A stretch of 64,000 nucleotides of DNA from Engraulis encrasicolus (lineage: Eukaryota > Chordata > Actinopteri > Clupeiformes > Engraulidae). This document shows positions 30,779 to 43,230 of this stretch, in pieces (the first letter of the stretch is position 1; every line of letters begins with the position of its first letter). The translations under genes were made by a program, and so were the position numbers. The notes below the pieces were generated by a model, which searched no databases, was not told the DNA's origin, and worked only from the letters and a program-made list of their open reading frames with translations. The DNA is taken from assembly GCF_034702125.1 (NCBI RefSeq), contig NC_085869.1, positions 12,789,407 through 12,853,406 of the forward strand. Direction: 5' to 3'.

Positions 30779-31790
30779 ACTTTTTGAGAGTGCACGCACC
30801 AAGCAATACACAAGTATTAAGTTCAGGCGCAGACGCCGACCTTTGTTGGTCTTTAGTCATTCAAACCTAAGTGTGCATACTGTAGGAGGAAAGGAGTTCA
30901 GCTGCTTAGACCTGTGTTTGTTAACAACACCACCTTTTGGCAAATGCAAATTCATTTTGTGTCTTTTCTGTACAAAAATTACATATTGGCAAAAAAACCT
31001 CATGTCACCATTTCATATGGTGTGGTGTAATTTTAGGTGTGGATGGTGGGGACATGTCCATACCACTTTTGAGATGAACCTAGCTCATCCCCACCACCTT
31101 TTCCAAATATATAATGGAAAGAATAGTAAGACCCAGACAATTTACCATAATGTCCCCTCCACTTTCAAACCCAAAAATACACCTTTGTTCATATGGTTAA
31201 ATTGTAATGTTAAAAAGTATAAAGGTCATCCTCACCATGTAGGTCACCATCACCAGTAGAGGGTAGTAGAGGAACAGCTCAATCACCAAATACAGGCTAC
31301 AAGTGACACGCTCTTACTCTATGTATAAGTCATCTGAGTTTACCATCCACATTTGCATTTTTGTTTTACAAGCACACATCGCCTTATAGGAACAGTCCAC
31401 CTTCTTTTGATGTTCACATATTTGCAGCAGTTCCAAGTATTTCACATGAACGTGTGTATAATTTTCTCCTCGGTGTGTTCAGTAATTCCTCAAGCCACAA
31501 GTGATCACTGGGTGGAATTAAATAGCTGTTTTTCTGGTGAATTTTATTTTCATTTTAAAGTGGTTACATTTCATGATAGGCTTAATATGTCTATACTGTT
31601 AAACAAGGCAATGCAAACACATAGAGAAACAAAAAAACATGTAGGCCTTTTTTCATATTTTACCAGGGCTTAACATCATGAGCAATTTCTTGGACTGAAA
31701 AAGAACTGAACTGAACTACAAAGAACTGAAAATTGTCATTTATTAGCAGGGCTTAATTCATGAAATTAGCTGTATGTTCTGTATATTATG
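30779..31790. other. Intergenic, no feature recognised
   Basis: AT-rich sequence with no convincing coding or repeat signal. Confidence 0.4.
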
Positions 31791-31799
31791 ATAAAAGTA

Positions 31800-32067
31800 T
31801 AGCCTAGAAATCTAGACGCCCCTAGCGACCGCAAATTGAATTTGCTCCCGGGGGCAGTCTAGCGGACCCCGGTCGTTTTGCGAGGCTGAAAGTTATCCGA
31901 TGACAGGGCCAATCACCTAGTAAACACAGGAAACTTTCTAAGAAGAAACATGGTGGCCGTCCGTGCTATGTATAGCACGAAAGTGTTTACTTAATTTAAA
32001 AAGCCTGGATGATAATACATTTCGTGGCTGACATGGATTTGCTGTACGGGTCTGGCTCGCCAGGCTA
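31800..32067. mobile_element. MITE (TAGCCTAGAAATCTAG family)
   Basis: Ends TAGCCTAGAAATCTAGAC and GGTCTGGCTCGCCAGGCTA, flanked by ATAAAAGTA on both sides. A GC-richer body than its surroundings. Confidence 0.75.
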
Positions 32068-32284
32068 ATAAAAGTATGTTCCCAAAATATTTGAATGACA
32101 AGAATTCACACATAGGTGATAGGACATCTGAACAGTCATTTTCCCAATAATAAAATGTAAAAGTAAAAAATGGTGGATAGACCGTTTTGCCAATAACCTC
32201 TTCATATTTTGAGTGCTTTAAGTACCTATTAGTCAGCAGTGGTGGTTGACCTGCTCACAAGCAGAAGCGACTGCATTAAAACTG

Positions 32285-32411
32285 GGTGCGTTTCTCAAAA
32301 GTGTAGTCGTTAGCCAGTTAGCAACTTGGGTAGTTGCCAATGGGAAATTGCATTGCAAACAACAAAGTAGCTAACATAGTTAGCAACTACAGTTCCGAGA
32401 AATGAACCCTA
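32285..32411. mobile_element. MITE (GGTGCGTTTCTC family), copy 1
   Basis: Begins GGTGCGTTTCTCAAAAGTGT and ends AACTACAGTTCCGAGAAATG; TTAGCCAGTTAGCAACTT and its partner inverse form the arms. Copy 2 at 34969-35089. Confidence 0.75.
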
Positions 32412-32589
32412 GGCTTGTGCAGTCCCTGTTACCTGCCAGAGGAATACCACTGAATATCACCCTAAATTTCATGTTAGTAAAGCTACTGCCATGTTGACCA
32501 TTTTCTGAAGCCTCCAAAATGTAGGGGCCTAATCAGTTCATGTACAGTAGCTGTTAGTGTTTAGTGTTAGTGCAACTGTCTTTTTTTTT

Positions 32590-32662
32590 TAAAGATATTT
32601 TTTGGTCTTTTTTGACGTGGTAGACGAGTGCCCTACCGTTTGGCCACGGCAGTGCCAGTGCA
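32590..32662 (-). mobile_element. Family B SINE fragment
   Basis: Inverted head sequence GTAGACGAGTGCCCTACCG near 32620 matches the head of the copy at 50514. Only the head side is left. Confidence 0.55.
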
Positions 32663-33179
32663 GTCTTTCTGATCATATCGCAAACAAATTTAGTAAGCCA
32701 TCATGAAAGAGAGGCTTCATTTGAAGTAGGCTGGTAATGGCAGGAAGGCAATAAACTTGACTTAGTGTAACAGGAGGTTTTTGGATCAAGTCATTTGAAA
32801 AAAAAAAAATCCAAAGTGCCACTTCTGGGATTTGTCTGCTTTTGGAGGTGTCCACAGGCCGTTTTATCAGCAAAAGTAGGTTGAACTTGATATTAATCGA
32901 CCTTTTTTTTGGTGTGCCCAAATGTATGTTGAACACTTTATTTGATTAAAGGCATGTTTAATTTTGAATGTGTATTTTGGCACCTTTGTGCCTATATTTG
33001 ACTTGAAAGTCAACAGTAGACAGGATAACAGGTAGAGAGAGATGGGGCGGCAGGATTTCAAAATGACCCATCAGGTCATTGGCAGTTAAGCCCATTCATG
33101 CTATACGTAGATGTACTATATTTGCACCGTATGCTAGCATCCTCAAAGCACAATTTATTTTGATAAAACTGTTTCTGTT

Positions 33180-33275
33180 GAGGGTGCTATGGTGCACACT
33201 GCACACACTAGTGCTCCTGTCTTGACCATGTATGCCCATGGGGACTCAAGTTCGAGTCTGGCCTGGATCATTTTG
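33180..33275 (+). mobile_element. Family B SINE, head half
   Basis: Degenerate tRNA-like head with TTCGAGTCTGGCCTGGATC as the B-box side. It continues at 33675-33775 (TCTCTGTCCTGTCATTCC and tail) beyond a MITE. Confidence 0.6.
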
Positions 33276-33666
33276 CTAGCCTGGCGACGGCATCCTATGT
33301 ACTCCACCCAAAGATTTTGGCTCTGCACCTAGTCTGGCGAAAGCCTCCCAGCTCGGTTTGCTCACTGTTTAGCCAATCAGCAAACAGTTGAGAGTTGTGA
33401 CACAGAACTCACCTGCGAAGTCCGTTACTGATTGGTTAAGGTAAAACTATTCACACTTTTATTTTGCTATTTGTATGCTTTTGCGACGCTATATCGTAAC
33501 AGTCATGCTAATAAAGCACAATATGGGTTTTAATTTGAATTCAGAACTCCAATGAATTTAATTGGCAGAGTAAGATCAGACCATCTCCCACCCTCCACGG
33601 AGACGGATTCCTCTTGGCTTTTGCCAGACTGTTTGACGAAGTCAACAGTCGCTTTCGCCCAGGCTA
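33276..33666. mobile_element. 391-bp hAT-like MITE splitting a SINE
   Basis: Perfect 8-bp duplication TCATTTTG (33268-33275, 33667-33674); ends CTAGCCTGGCGAC and CGCCCAGGCTA. No coding content. Confidence 0.85.
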
Positions 33667-33674
33667 TCATTTTG

Positions 33675-33775
33675 CAAACGCACCCCTTCTGTCTTGCACT
33701 TCTCTGTCCTGTCATTCCTTCTCTATCTTGTTGAACAAAAGCTCAAACAGCCCCCCAAAAAAATAAGCCCTTCTG
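33675..33775 (+). mobile_element. Family B SINE, tail half
   Basis: TCTGTCCTGTCATTCCTTCT followed by an A-rich tail, matching the end of the copy at 50807-50902. Confidence 0.6.
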
Positions 33776-34178
33776 TTGAGCCCATAATAATTGTGTTAGA
33801 CATTTCAGCACCGTTTATCACATTCAGCACAGAGCTCATCGGTACTTTGTGAAATGAATTGGCCTTTTAAAGAAAACATGCATTTGAAGGAGGCAGGAGG
33901 GGAAAATAATTGAAAAGATAGATTGACAGAAATTTCACGAGAATGTGTTTTTATTATTATTCACATACAGTGACTGTAGCCTGGTAAAGCCAGACTAACA
34001 TGAAAAGTTTAGTCATTCAAACGGCTATGACCAATTGATGACTAACCCGCCCCAACGACTGAAACAGGGAGGGGAAAAAACACATCTCACATTGTGATTG
34101 GAGTAATAGGCTTTTCCGTTATTTTTGTGTCTGACCTCCAACTGCGCACTACACTCAAATAAAAAATTATTTAATTAG

Positions 34179-34403
34179 CACAGTATCATAACTACAAAGT
34201 TGACTCAAGGTGCTCTGCATCCACACATTCAGACAGGGGTTGCGTTGATGGACAGCACTGTCGGCAGAGGCTTTGCCCCGATGGGCTCTCCTCGAGGTTC
34301 AATGATGGGCGCGGGGCGTGGGGGGAACCCCAATACGATCAATAAAATGACACAGTCCCAAGAAACGTCCACAGTAGTCCAGGCGACTATTCACAGGGAG
34401 TAA
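34179..34403 (+). other. Unrecognised GC-rich open stretch
   Basis: Open for about 74 codons without an upstream ATG before residue Met at 34248 (MDSTVGRGFAPMGSPRGSMM). Gly/Met/Pro-rich with a composition unlike its surroundings. I do not recognise it; it may be repeat-derived or a piece of an exon. Confidence 0.2.
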
Positions 34404-34968
34404 AAAGTCAAACACTCAACTCGATCACAGGATAGCTTCCCTGCCCAGACTCAGGTTAATGACTTAGGTCTCCTGCTCTTCTTTGCCATACTTTTCATAG
34501 CATAAGGTGCACTTATCATCAAGCCTTTTCTCTAAAATTGCCTGTGTGTCTCATCAGTAGTCCTTTATGTATGAATTGAATGTTCACCACATTCTTCTAT
34601 AAGGAGTCATTCAAACTTTCTTCAACTCAATCATGACGACACTGTAGCCATAGTAATTGCCACTCCAATGCTTCTGAAAAGTATTATTCCCTCAAGAGTT
34701 TTTCATTCCAGTCTATTTCACTGCCACTATCCCTGAAGTGAAATACCTTGGTACCAGGGCTTGACACTGGCACCTGCCAACCGGCCAAATGCTGGTAAAA
34801 TGTTAATGTCTAGCCCTGCTTGGTGCTATTACTGATTCTGTATTTTCGTTTGACTCTCATCAAAACAGCATTCTAACTCAAAGCCATCTCCAAACTCTGT
34901 TCCTCAGCCTTGCTACTGCTCAGACCTTCATGTCTTCATATCGTCCAGCCTTGACTACTGAACTGGGG

Positions 34969-35089
34969 TGCGTTTCTCGAAATCATAGTTTTTAGCCAGT
35001 TAGCAACTTGGATAGTTGTCAATGAGAGATTGCATTGCAAACAACAAAGCAGCTAACGTAGTTAGCAACTCTAGTCTCGAGAAATGTAT
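34969..35089. mobile_element. MITE (GGTGCGTTTCTC family), copy 2
   Basis: GGTGCGTTTCTCGAAATCAT at left, GTCTCGAGAAATGTA at right, and the same TTAGCCAGTTAGCAACTT body as copy 1. Confidence 0.75.
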
Positions 35090-35241
35090 CTTCCCATTGG
35101 TCTTCTAACAGAACCAACAGATTAGAATACAGCCCAAATTCAGCAGCAAGACTTCTTACACATATTCGACTTTGGCATTATTCTCCACCAGCTACTTTGC
35201 TTACCTGTTAAATCGTAAAAACAGTTTAAAATCCTCCTTCA

Positions 35242-36541
35242 TATAATAATAATAATAATTGTATTTGTATAGCACTGTGTCATACAAGGCATGTAACTCA
35301 AAGTGCTTAACAAATGGAAAAAAAACATTGTTAGAGATAGATTTAAAAGGAGAGGTATAGAGGAGAGGCAGAAAAAGCAGGAAGGCAGAGGAAGAAGAGA
35401 TAGACAGAGAATGTAGAGTCATAAGGTCAACGTAGGATAGGACCAGGATTCTTAGATGTGTAAGGTCCATAGTGGCTGGGCCTATCATAAGTCATAGATA
35501 GTCACACAGAGATTGGGCGCTCAGGTGCGGCCCCTGGTGGCATCAGGGGTGAGGAAAAACTCCCTTTCGCTTGATTCATAGTTTGTAAGGGGGAAAAAAC
35601 CTCAGTGAAGTCTGAGAAAAAAAGACCCCCTATAGTCAGGAAGAAACCTCAGGCAGAGACCAGCGGCCACCTAGGGGAGCCCCCTGCCAGGGCTGGTTGC
35701 GAGTAGTAAGGGCGCTGCGGCAGCTGGGACACTATGACGCCTTGGCAGCTAGGAGTTGGCAAGAGGTGGGTCTTCAGCTGCTTCTTGAAGGAGTCGACGG
35801 AGGTGGCTGATCGGATCTCGATGGGGAGGGCGTTCCATCTCTTGGGCGCATAGCAGGCAAATGCGGCGTCGCCGATCTTCTTCTGCGGGGGGTGGGGGTC
35901 CTTAGCAGCTTGGCATCAGTGGACCTGAGAGCTCGAGCAGGGGCATAAAAAGAGAGCATGTCTGAGATAAAACTAGGGGCAAGTCCATTTAACGCTTTAA
36001 ATACTGTGAGCAGAATCTTAAAGTCGATTCTGTGTGAGACAGGTAACCAGTGCAGGTCTGCCAAGACAGGAGAGATGTGCTCTCTCATTCTGGTTCTTGT
36101 TAGGATTCTTGCCGCAGAATTTTGAATGAGTTGCAATTTGTCAATTAATTTTTTTTGGGAGACCAGAGAAGAGAGCATTGCAGTAGTCTATCCTACTGGT
36201 GACAAAGGCATGAATAAGTTTCTCAGCGTCTTGTCGGGGGGCCAAGCCGCGCACTTTGTTGACATTTCTAAGATGGAAAAAAGCAGATTTTGTTATCTTG
36301 TTGATGTGAGGCTCAAAGCTCAAATCCGAGTCTATGACCACACCTAGGCTAGTAACCTTATCTTTAATGTGCATGCTTAGGTCACCTAGGCTTGAGTGGA
36401 GTTTTGCACGTTTTTCCTTAGGCCCAATGAGCAACACTTCAGTTTTATCCTCATTTAATTTTAGGAAGTTACTGTTCATCCAATCTGTGATGGCAGACAT
36501 GCATTTAGTCAAGGCATGAATGGCAGTGGTCTCCTCCATAT
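35242..36541 (-). mobile_element. 5'-truncated L2/CR1-type LINE
   Basis: Minus strand encodes the RT C-terminal half in two overlapping frames (36557-36141 and 36178-35774): LNEDKTEVLLIGP, SLGVVIDSDLSF, SRIDYCNALFSGLP, then LQLIQNSAARILTRT and LADLHWLPVSHRIDFKIL. One frameshift near 36150 breaks it. The 3' UTR ends in a TAT/ATT tandem tail at 35242-35260. Short CTTCA repeats flank it (35237-35241, 36542-36546). Confidence 0.88.
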
Positions 36542-36864
36542 CTTCAAGGCTCAACACAACCTAGCTGGCTCCCACATACCTTTGATGTTTCCTAGCCCCA
36601 TATTGTACAAACCCACTCGTACTCTTTGCTCAGCCGATGCACTCCTCCTCTTCAACCCTATCGATTCATCTTAGGCCCATGGGAGATAGTGCATTTAGTG
36701 TGGCTGACCCTAAATATGGAAGACTCCCACTTGCACTGTGTAAATGTACTCCACTTTCCACCTTCAAAAGCACCTCTTTTCACCCAGGCTTCCTAATTAT
36801 ATTTGTATTGAACGATCTGAGAAAAAGTATTATTATTAGCATTAGTAGTAGTAGTAGTAGTGAC

Positions 36865-37062
36865 GTGAAAGTGTGCCTGAGAAATTGCCATTGTCACACA
36901 GCACTACACAGCACAGTGCTCACAGTGCTCACAGTGATCAGTGAAGATGCATTTTATGACTCAACCATGAAAGAGGGGGCAGGCCCAAATGTCGCCCCAA
37001 GAGAGCAGTGAGGCAGGACGGTACTATTTTCAGGGTACCTCAGTGATGGAGGAGGATGGGGT
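36865..37062 (-). mobile_element. Family A SINE, truncated copy
   Basis: TTGCCATTGTCACACAGCAC, then GGTACCTCAGTGATGGAGG, but no tRNA-like head. Divergent. Confidence 0.65.
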
Positions 37063-37360
37063 GGAAAGTAGAAGTAAAAGTGAGCACTTGTGAAAGTAGC
37101 CAAACTACATTTGGTTTAGTTTGGGAATAGGAGGCTTTTGAGAAACACCGAAAGACACATTTTGCCTTGAAGAGAGTAGAAACGTCCAAAGGAAATGTGT
37201 AGTTTAATTCTTACCTTTAGGAGGCAGTTTGATAAATGCCCCCCTGACTTGCACTACAGTGTGAATTGATTGATTACAACTTCATCTTCTAAGGACCTGA
37301 ATGGGGATTTGGACCTAATTAGTTTTTTGTAATGGTTTTTGTAATATGTGAAAATCAGAG

Positions 37361-37668
37361 GGCAGTCATGGGTAAGCGGTTAGAGCGTCAGAATTGTTGC
37401 CCAAAGGTTGCCAGTTCGATTTCCCACCCACCAGGTTGGTGGGAGGAGTAATTACCCAGTGCTCTCCCCCATCCTCCTCCATGACTGAGGTACCCTGAGC
37501 AGCATGGTACTGTCCCGCCGCACTGCTCCCTTGGGGCGCCACTGAGGGCTGCCCCCGTGCACGGGTGAGGCATAAATGCAATTTTGTTGTGTGCAGTGTT
37601 AACTTGCGTGCTATGGAGTGCTGTGTCATAAAGTGACAATGGGAGTTGGAGTTTCCCAATGGGCTTTC
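37361..37668 (+). mobile_element. Family A SINE, complete copy
   Basis: Head GGGCAGTCATGGGTAAGCGG (A-box side), AGTTCGATTTC at the B-box position, body and GTTTCCCAATGGGC tail. Followed directly by AAGATTC repeats. Confidence 0.82.
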
Positions 37669-37745
37669 AAGATTCAAGATTCAAGATTCCAGATTCAAAA
37701 AGCTTTATTGTCTAATATGTTTCCATGTTGTCAAAACGCAACTCA
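37669..37745 (-). mobile_element. LINE 3' terminus with TGAATCT repeats
   Basis: On the minus strand GACAATAAAGCTTTTTGAAT ends in several TGAATCT units (37669-37700 inverted), the short-repeat LINE ending. The extent away from the tail is not defined. Confidence 0.5.
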
Positions 37746-40010
37746 AGCACTCAACACAACATCTTATGTTGTACATCGATGAGCTGAATTAGGATTAAGT
37801 GAACCCAACAAAGTAAGACTGAAAAAAATGCAAATAGGCTTTATAAAAAGATAAGTACATGGAAGGATCTAGAGTTGTATTAAGTAGAAGTTGAAGTACT
37901 CTTACATATATAATTACAACACTAGTAGTATGATGTTACAAAGTTGAAGCCATGCAATAGCCTTTCATGCATCTGTAAGTTTTTCTATGTCTACTTTATA
38001 CAACTCTGTTAAATTAACGTTACTGAATTCCCCTTTGACTCCTTGATTAATTCAGTGTAATTGAGAAAATTAAATGTGGCAGGGCTGACACGCAGCAACG
38101 GGGGTAAATAATACACACTCTACTTAAATTTCCACTTTACAGTCTGGTGGAATGCCTTGGAATAGGCTGTAGGTCTGTGCCGCTGAAAGTCCAAATAGGC
38201 TATGTCTTGCTGTTAATAGCTTCAAAAGCGTCAAAAGCTTTAATTCCAAACAAGCATGCCATTTTATCATGACACATACTAAATTGTCATTGTCACCCAT
38301 TCCTTTTCATTTTGCTTGGTATACTGTATTTCAGCGCTGTGCCTTCGCCTTGCAAGCCACAGGTATTGATTAAGTGGTTGCTAAGCAACAGGTTTGCCGC
38401 TGATGTTGGCAATGAATAGAGCATTTGCAGCCATTGGCTTCTACTAAAAGCACCCCACCCCCAACACGCCGACACTTCTGTGGATGACATGGGGGAGGGG
38501 TGCACTTTTCTCACCAAGTTATGATTTGTAGTTCTTCATCAAATGTTTTTTTTTCTGTGTGTCTGTAAAATGGAATAGTAAGTACATGACCAAAATGTCT
38601 CCATTAGGCCTGTATGAGGCTGGTCTATGCTTTTCTGACACACAATATTGTTCTTCTATTCATTTCACTCACACTATACAAACTTAAAGGAATTCAGTTA
38701 TCTTGGCAAGAAATCGGAAGATCTTAGTGGTTTTCCTAATAAAGCAATGTTGGGAACGATGTATCTCCTTAAATGTTAAAATCTATTCCTTTGATTTTTC
38801 CTCAAGTTATGCCACACTATACACTACAAGCTTGATTACATTTTTCTTGAACGAAAGTGGACCTATCACACAGACATATTCTAATCAACACAACCATCAT
38901 TTATCATAGGCTATGTATAGTCTTCGTTTATGTTCAAGTCATGATAAGGGTTTTCAGAAAATTAAAGTAGATTACAAGGTCAACATATTGACTAAGTAAT
39001 AGTGTCATTGCTGTGTATTTAACTACCTCTGTTAACCCTTAGAGGTGCCCATTTGTAGACATGATTTTTTGAGGCTGCTGGGTCTGCTACATGTATACCT
39101 TGACATTTTTCGAGGTACTTTAATGGGCTAAAAAAGAAACCATGGCAACCAAGGTGAGACATACAGTACTGGTGTTATGGCTATGATTTCACCTTTCTTT
39201 GTCGCAAAACATTTTTGAAAAAAGCTTTCATACCACAACTTGGAAGGTATTGCCAAGGGGTGAATTAAGATTAAGCCTAAGCAAATTGCTATTCCAAAAT
39301 GTATTTCCGACAAACATAAACACATAGCCTGTATATCACGCTGATGTATTTTGCATACAGTTATTCAGAGTTTCAGTGCTGGTGAATCTCTTAGCATTAT
39401 AGAAAGTACACAGATGTGCAGTGCAGATGAACAAAGACAAATGGAAGAAAAACTCAACAAGTACCCCATGGCATTATCAAGGCTTCTATTTTATTGACAT
39501 CACTGCCGGCACTGTATCATGTGCATCCATGGTAATGAAGCAAAACAAGAATCAGTGATTGCTCCGCACAGTAGCCTGTATTATGTAGTCTTACTTGATG
39601 CCCATGGATCAGCTTAATTGAGAAAATGCATCATGACTTCACTCCCAATTTATTTGAATAGTATCATATCTGTTCATGAACCTGCCACAGATCTGTGGGC
39701 ATATGTGTAGGTGTTGTGGATGTTGTTTAATAGTTAATAGACTGAGGATCAAAGTCAATATCTCACATTATTTTCTCTAATAGCGTTTTTGCTGTATTTT
39801 TCTTCCTGTGAACAACATGTCCGTGGTAAGGGAAGGGAGAAGGCAAACCTGTTGAGCTGCCAGTAACCAGCATGCCGAGTTTAATTCTCTTTGCAGAGAA
39901 AAGTAACAGTGATATTCAACATGGCACTAAATTACAATGTTTTCTATTTTAATTAAACAATGTTGATAATATGGATTGTAATAAATAATAATAAATAATA
40001 ATAATTAAAA
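37746..40010. other. Repeat-poor intergenic stretch
   Basis: Unusually free of recognisable transposons for this window, notably 38530-39960. No ORF worth calling. May contain conserved non-coding DNA. Confidence 0.35.
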
Positions 40011-40014
40011 AAAT

Positions 40015-40520
<506 letters not shown>

Positions 40521-40599
40521 ATGCTGCCCTTTACTTTCAGAGGAGAAGAGGTACAGTACTGTACTGTGAGTGATCGCCACTAATGGGCATCACAGTTTC

Positions 40600-41895
40600 T
40601 CATTAAAAATTGATAGACCTCATTTGCAATTGAAAAGGACCCTGGTTTGATGTTCACACAACAAACCGTAAACCGTTGGTTGATTTGTACAGTGATCTCT
40701 TTTTTTGTCTAAGGTCTGCTTAGTGACAGTATATCTTTACATTGTATGGGAGATTAGACTGTGTAGACCTGTATGAAGTAGGGTATTTTGTGTTCTTGTT
40801 GACAAAGAATGTACTTTGTGAATGGAAAATATGTGCAATATCGCTGTTCAAGTCTGTTGCTCCAAAATATCTTGCTATGCATATATACAGTTGGCTACAT
40901 ATGCACAATTATGACAATATATATATATATATATATTGTATATATATATACAATTATGTCATCCATTCAGTTAATATTCCCTTCTGGGGTAACATAAGAC
41001 TGTCTAGCCTGGGTGGGCTCCAATCTCTCACAGGGTAAACGCTGTTCCCTGCCCCACTTGTCAGAATAGTGCCCTACTGTCCTACTGTACTGATATTACT
41101 GTGCAATAATATCACTCTCCCTTTAGATCCATGAAACACCTCTTTGATTATGAAGATTGATCTGAAAACAGAATTAAAAAACAACAGCTGACTGTTTTTT
41201 TTTTAAAGTATGACCAGTACATAGCTTCACATTAATGTATTCATTCGTGTGACGAAAGGTCATTCGTGATGAAATGCTAAAATCAAATTGAACACTGCCA
41301 ATATTACATCAGCGTTGCCAAGGACATGTTTTTCTTTTTTTTGTAATGCAAATCACCACTTGCACTTGAATTTGGTAATGCAGAGTAACACCCACTTAAA
41401 GCAGCAGAGGTCAGTTTCCACAGCACTAATGGAACTCAGGAGAGCAAGTCCATTACTCAATATTATGGTTTTATTACAAAGCAAGCTTTCACATTTCAAG
41501 TGCATTTATTCACATTCTTACCAGCCAATAACAACAGTACGTCATTACAAGTCTTTCAGTGATGCACCACACAAACATACAGTAAACCTTCAAAAATGTG
41601 ATTTTAAGAGATCTGTGAGCTGTAGCATTTAAAGCTAAATGTGGTGCTTTCCAGTAGTCTTTTTTTTCTTACAACAACAGTTCAAAATATTTAATTTCCA
41701 GACAACCCAAAAACACAATGTAAACACAACAGTAACAAATCACCTAATTCTTGACCTTTTTCAGGCTTTACAAAGAGGCAGTGTAAACACAAAAGTTGAG
41801 AAGTGTTGGGTGTATAGTTCAATTCAATGTCTATGAATACCAATGAATCTTGAGGTACTGTACTTGGTCCTATGGTACTTTCTCATTCCTCAGCA
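40600..41895. other. KCTD4 downstream region
   Basis: Likely includes the KCTD4 3' UTR on the minus strand. TTTATT, the inverse of AATAAA, occurs near 41470 and 41504. An AT microsatellite lies at about 40918-40951. Confidence 0.35.
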
Positions 41896-42672
41896 TCATT
41901 TCATAAAGTGGAGGGCCTCACACTGAACAACAGATCCACGGCTGCTGTCTAGGCTCGTGAGGAGCCGGAAACCTCCCCTAAGAGCCAGCAGCACCGTCTC
42001 GAGTTTGAGGCACTCCAGCGTGCACAAGAAGGTACTGTCTTCTTTCAACACCAGCCTGGACCCCATTTCGGACTTGATGAAGTGTCGGAACTGGATGACG
42101 TTGGACGACACCGCAAACTCCTCGGGGAAGTCGTCCAGCCGGCTCTTGGAGATCTGCACCAGCCGGCCCTTCACCCTCTCGATGAAGCTGGTGTCACTGC
42201 AGTAGACCTTGAGGCCGTGCGCGCGGTCGTGGCTGTCCGTTACCTCCAGGAAGGCGCCCTCGCGTCCGGCCGCCTGCTTCTGCTCCCAGTCCGACGTGGC
42301 CTCCGTCAGCTCCGGCAGCCGGTAGAAGTCGGCCTCTTTCTGCAGCAGCCCGATCTCCTTGAAGTCGTCCGGGATCAGCAGCTCGCCCAGGCGCAGGAAG
42401 TTGAGGATGTGGCGGAAGATGGGGCCGTCCCGGTCGATGAAGGCGTTGCCCATGGAGTCCACGTGTTGCACGGGCCTCTTCCCGCTGCTCAACTCCTCTA
42501 ACAGGGAGCCGGGGTACTTGGCCAGGGTCTGTCTCTGGGTGGCGTACAGGTAGCCTCCTACATTGAGGGTGATTGTGCCCGAGGTGGATTTCTTGAAGCT
42601 CTTACTGGGCTGCAGCAGGTCGGGGTTGATTTGTCTGAGTTCACTCTCCATCCTTCTGAGGTTCCATTCCAT
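41896..42672 (-). CDS. KCTD4: KCTD4, BTB/T1-domain protein
   Basis: A single frame of 258 codons from the ATG in GGCATGGAA (strong Kozak); the open frame extends further upstream, but this start gives the length of human KCTD4 (259). The BTB/T1 tetramerisation domain spans about residues 33-125 (ITLNVGGYLYATQRQTL, AFIDRDGPIFRHILNFLR, LLQKEADFYRLPEL). The C-terminal part (FLEVTDSHDRAHGLKVYC, SKSRLDDFPEEF, FRLLTSLDSSRGS) matches KCTD4 rather than other KCTDs. The molecular role of KCTD4 is poorly known; BTB/T1 KCTDs form oligomers and some act as Cullin-3 adaptors. High GC content contrasts with the surroundings. No disruption. Confidence 0.93.
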   Translation of the reverse strand: MEWNLRRMESELRQINPDLLQPSKSFKKSTSGTITLNVGGYLYATQRQTLAKYPGSLLEELSSGKRPVQHVDSMGNAFIDRDGPIFRHILNFLRLGELLIPDDFKEIGLLQKEADFYRLPELTEATSDWEQKQAAGREGAFLEVTDSHDRAHGLKVYCSDTSFIERVKGRLVQISKSRLDDFPEEFAVSSNVIQFRHFIKSEMGSRLVLKEDSTFLCTLECLKLETVLLALRGGFRLLTSLDSSRGSVVQCEALHFMK

Positions 42673-43030
42673 GCCGCGCCGCGCCGCACAACCCCCCTGC
42701 CTAGTGGAACGCGTGCTTTGCGCCCGATCGATGGAGAACGCGAGCAGCGCAGTCAAGTGGAGCTGGCATTGAGCAAGAGCGCACAAGCGAATGCTGCCAG
42801 CACTTAGCGAAAAAGCCTTTCTCAGTCTCAGCTTCTAACACCGTGGGGTGGGCTTGCCTCCGTCAGTGTGTGTGTGTGTGTGTGGTTGTGCGTGCGCATG
42901 AAAGGGAGGAGTGGGATGGAGCGGTGAGGAGGAGGGAGGGGAGGGGGGCGGTTAGCGGGATAAGTGGGAGGAGGTGAGTGCACAAGCCAAGCTTTTCTCT
43001 CTCTGCATGCTGCCTGCCTGCTCTCCTGAA
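42673..43030 (-). promoter_or_regulatory. GC-rich KCTD4 5' region
   Basis: GC- and CpG-rich sequence (GCCGCGCCGCGCC near 42673, a GGAGGGAGGGG tract at about 42930) just upstream of the start codon. Probably 5' UTR and promoter. No TATA element stood out. Confidence 0.4.
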
Positions 43031-43183
43031 AAAAAAAGCGTGTTTTTTTAATCACCTCTCCAGCCTTTCTGCACATTCTGGGCAATTAGCAGCTTAGTCA
43101 CCGATGAAAAAGGTGATTCAGTTGGGGGGTAGTAGCACATGAACATGCAGATCACACACACACACAACAAAGATAACAAGTGG

Positions 43184-43230
43184 TGTTTGTGTGTGTGTGT
43201 GTGTGTGTGTGCATGTGCGTGTGTGTGCAT
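43184..43230. repeat. TG microsatellite
   Basis: Short interrupted TG tract upstream of KCTD4. Confidence 0.85.

Larger units (their letters stand above)
34868..36800 (+). pseudogene. Degraded LINE RT remnant split by two insertions
   Basis: Pieces at about 34868-34968, 35090-35241 and 36547-36800 together read as the C-terminal part of a fish LINE protein; the last piece contains MGDSAFSVADPKYG and TFKSTSFHPGF, which correspond to the conserved GDRAFSVAAPxLW block. Stops and shifts are common. Interrupted by a MITE and an antisense LINE. Confidence 0.65.

Noticed and set aside
41957..42772. Open frames on the plus strand opposite KCTD4, up to 139 codons
   Set aside because: They are shadows of a GC-rich coding sequence on the other strand and match no known protein.
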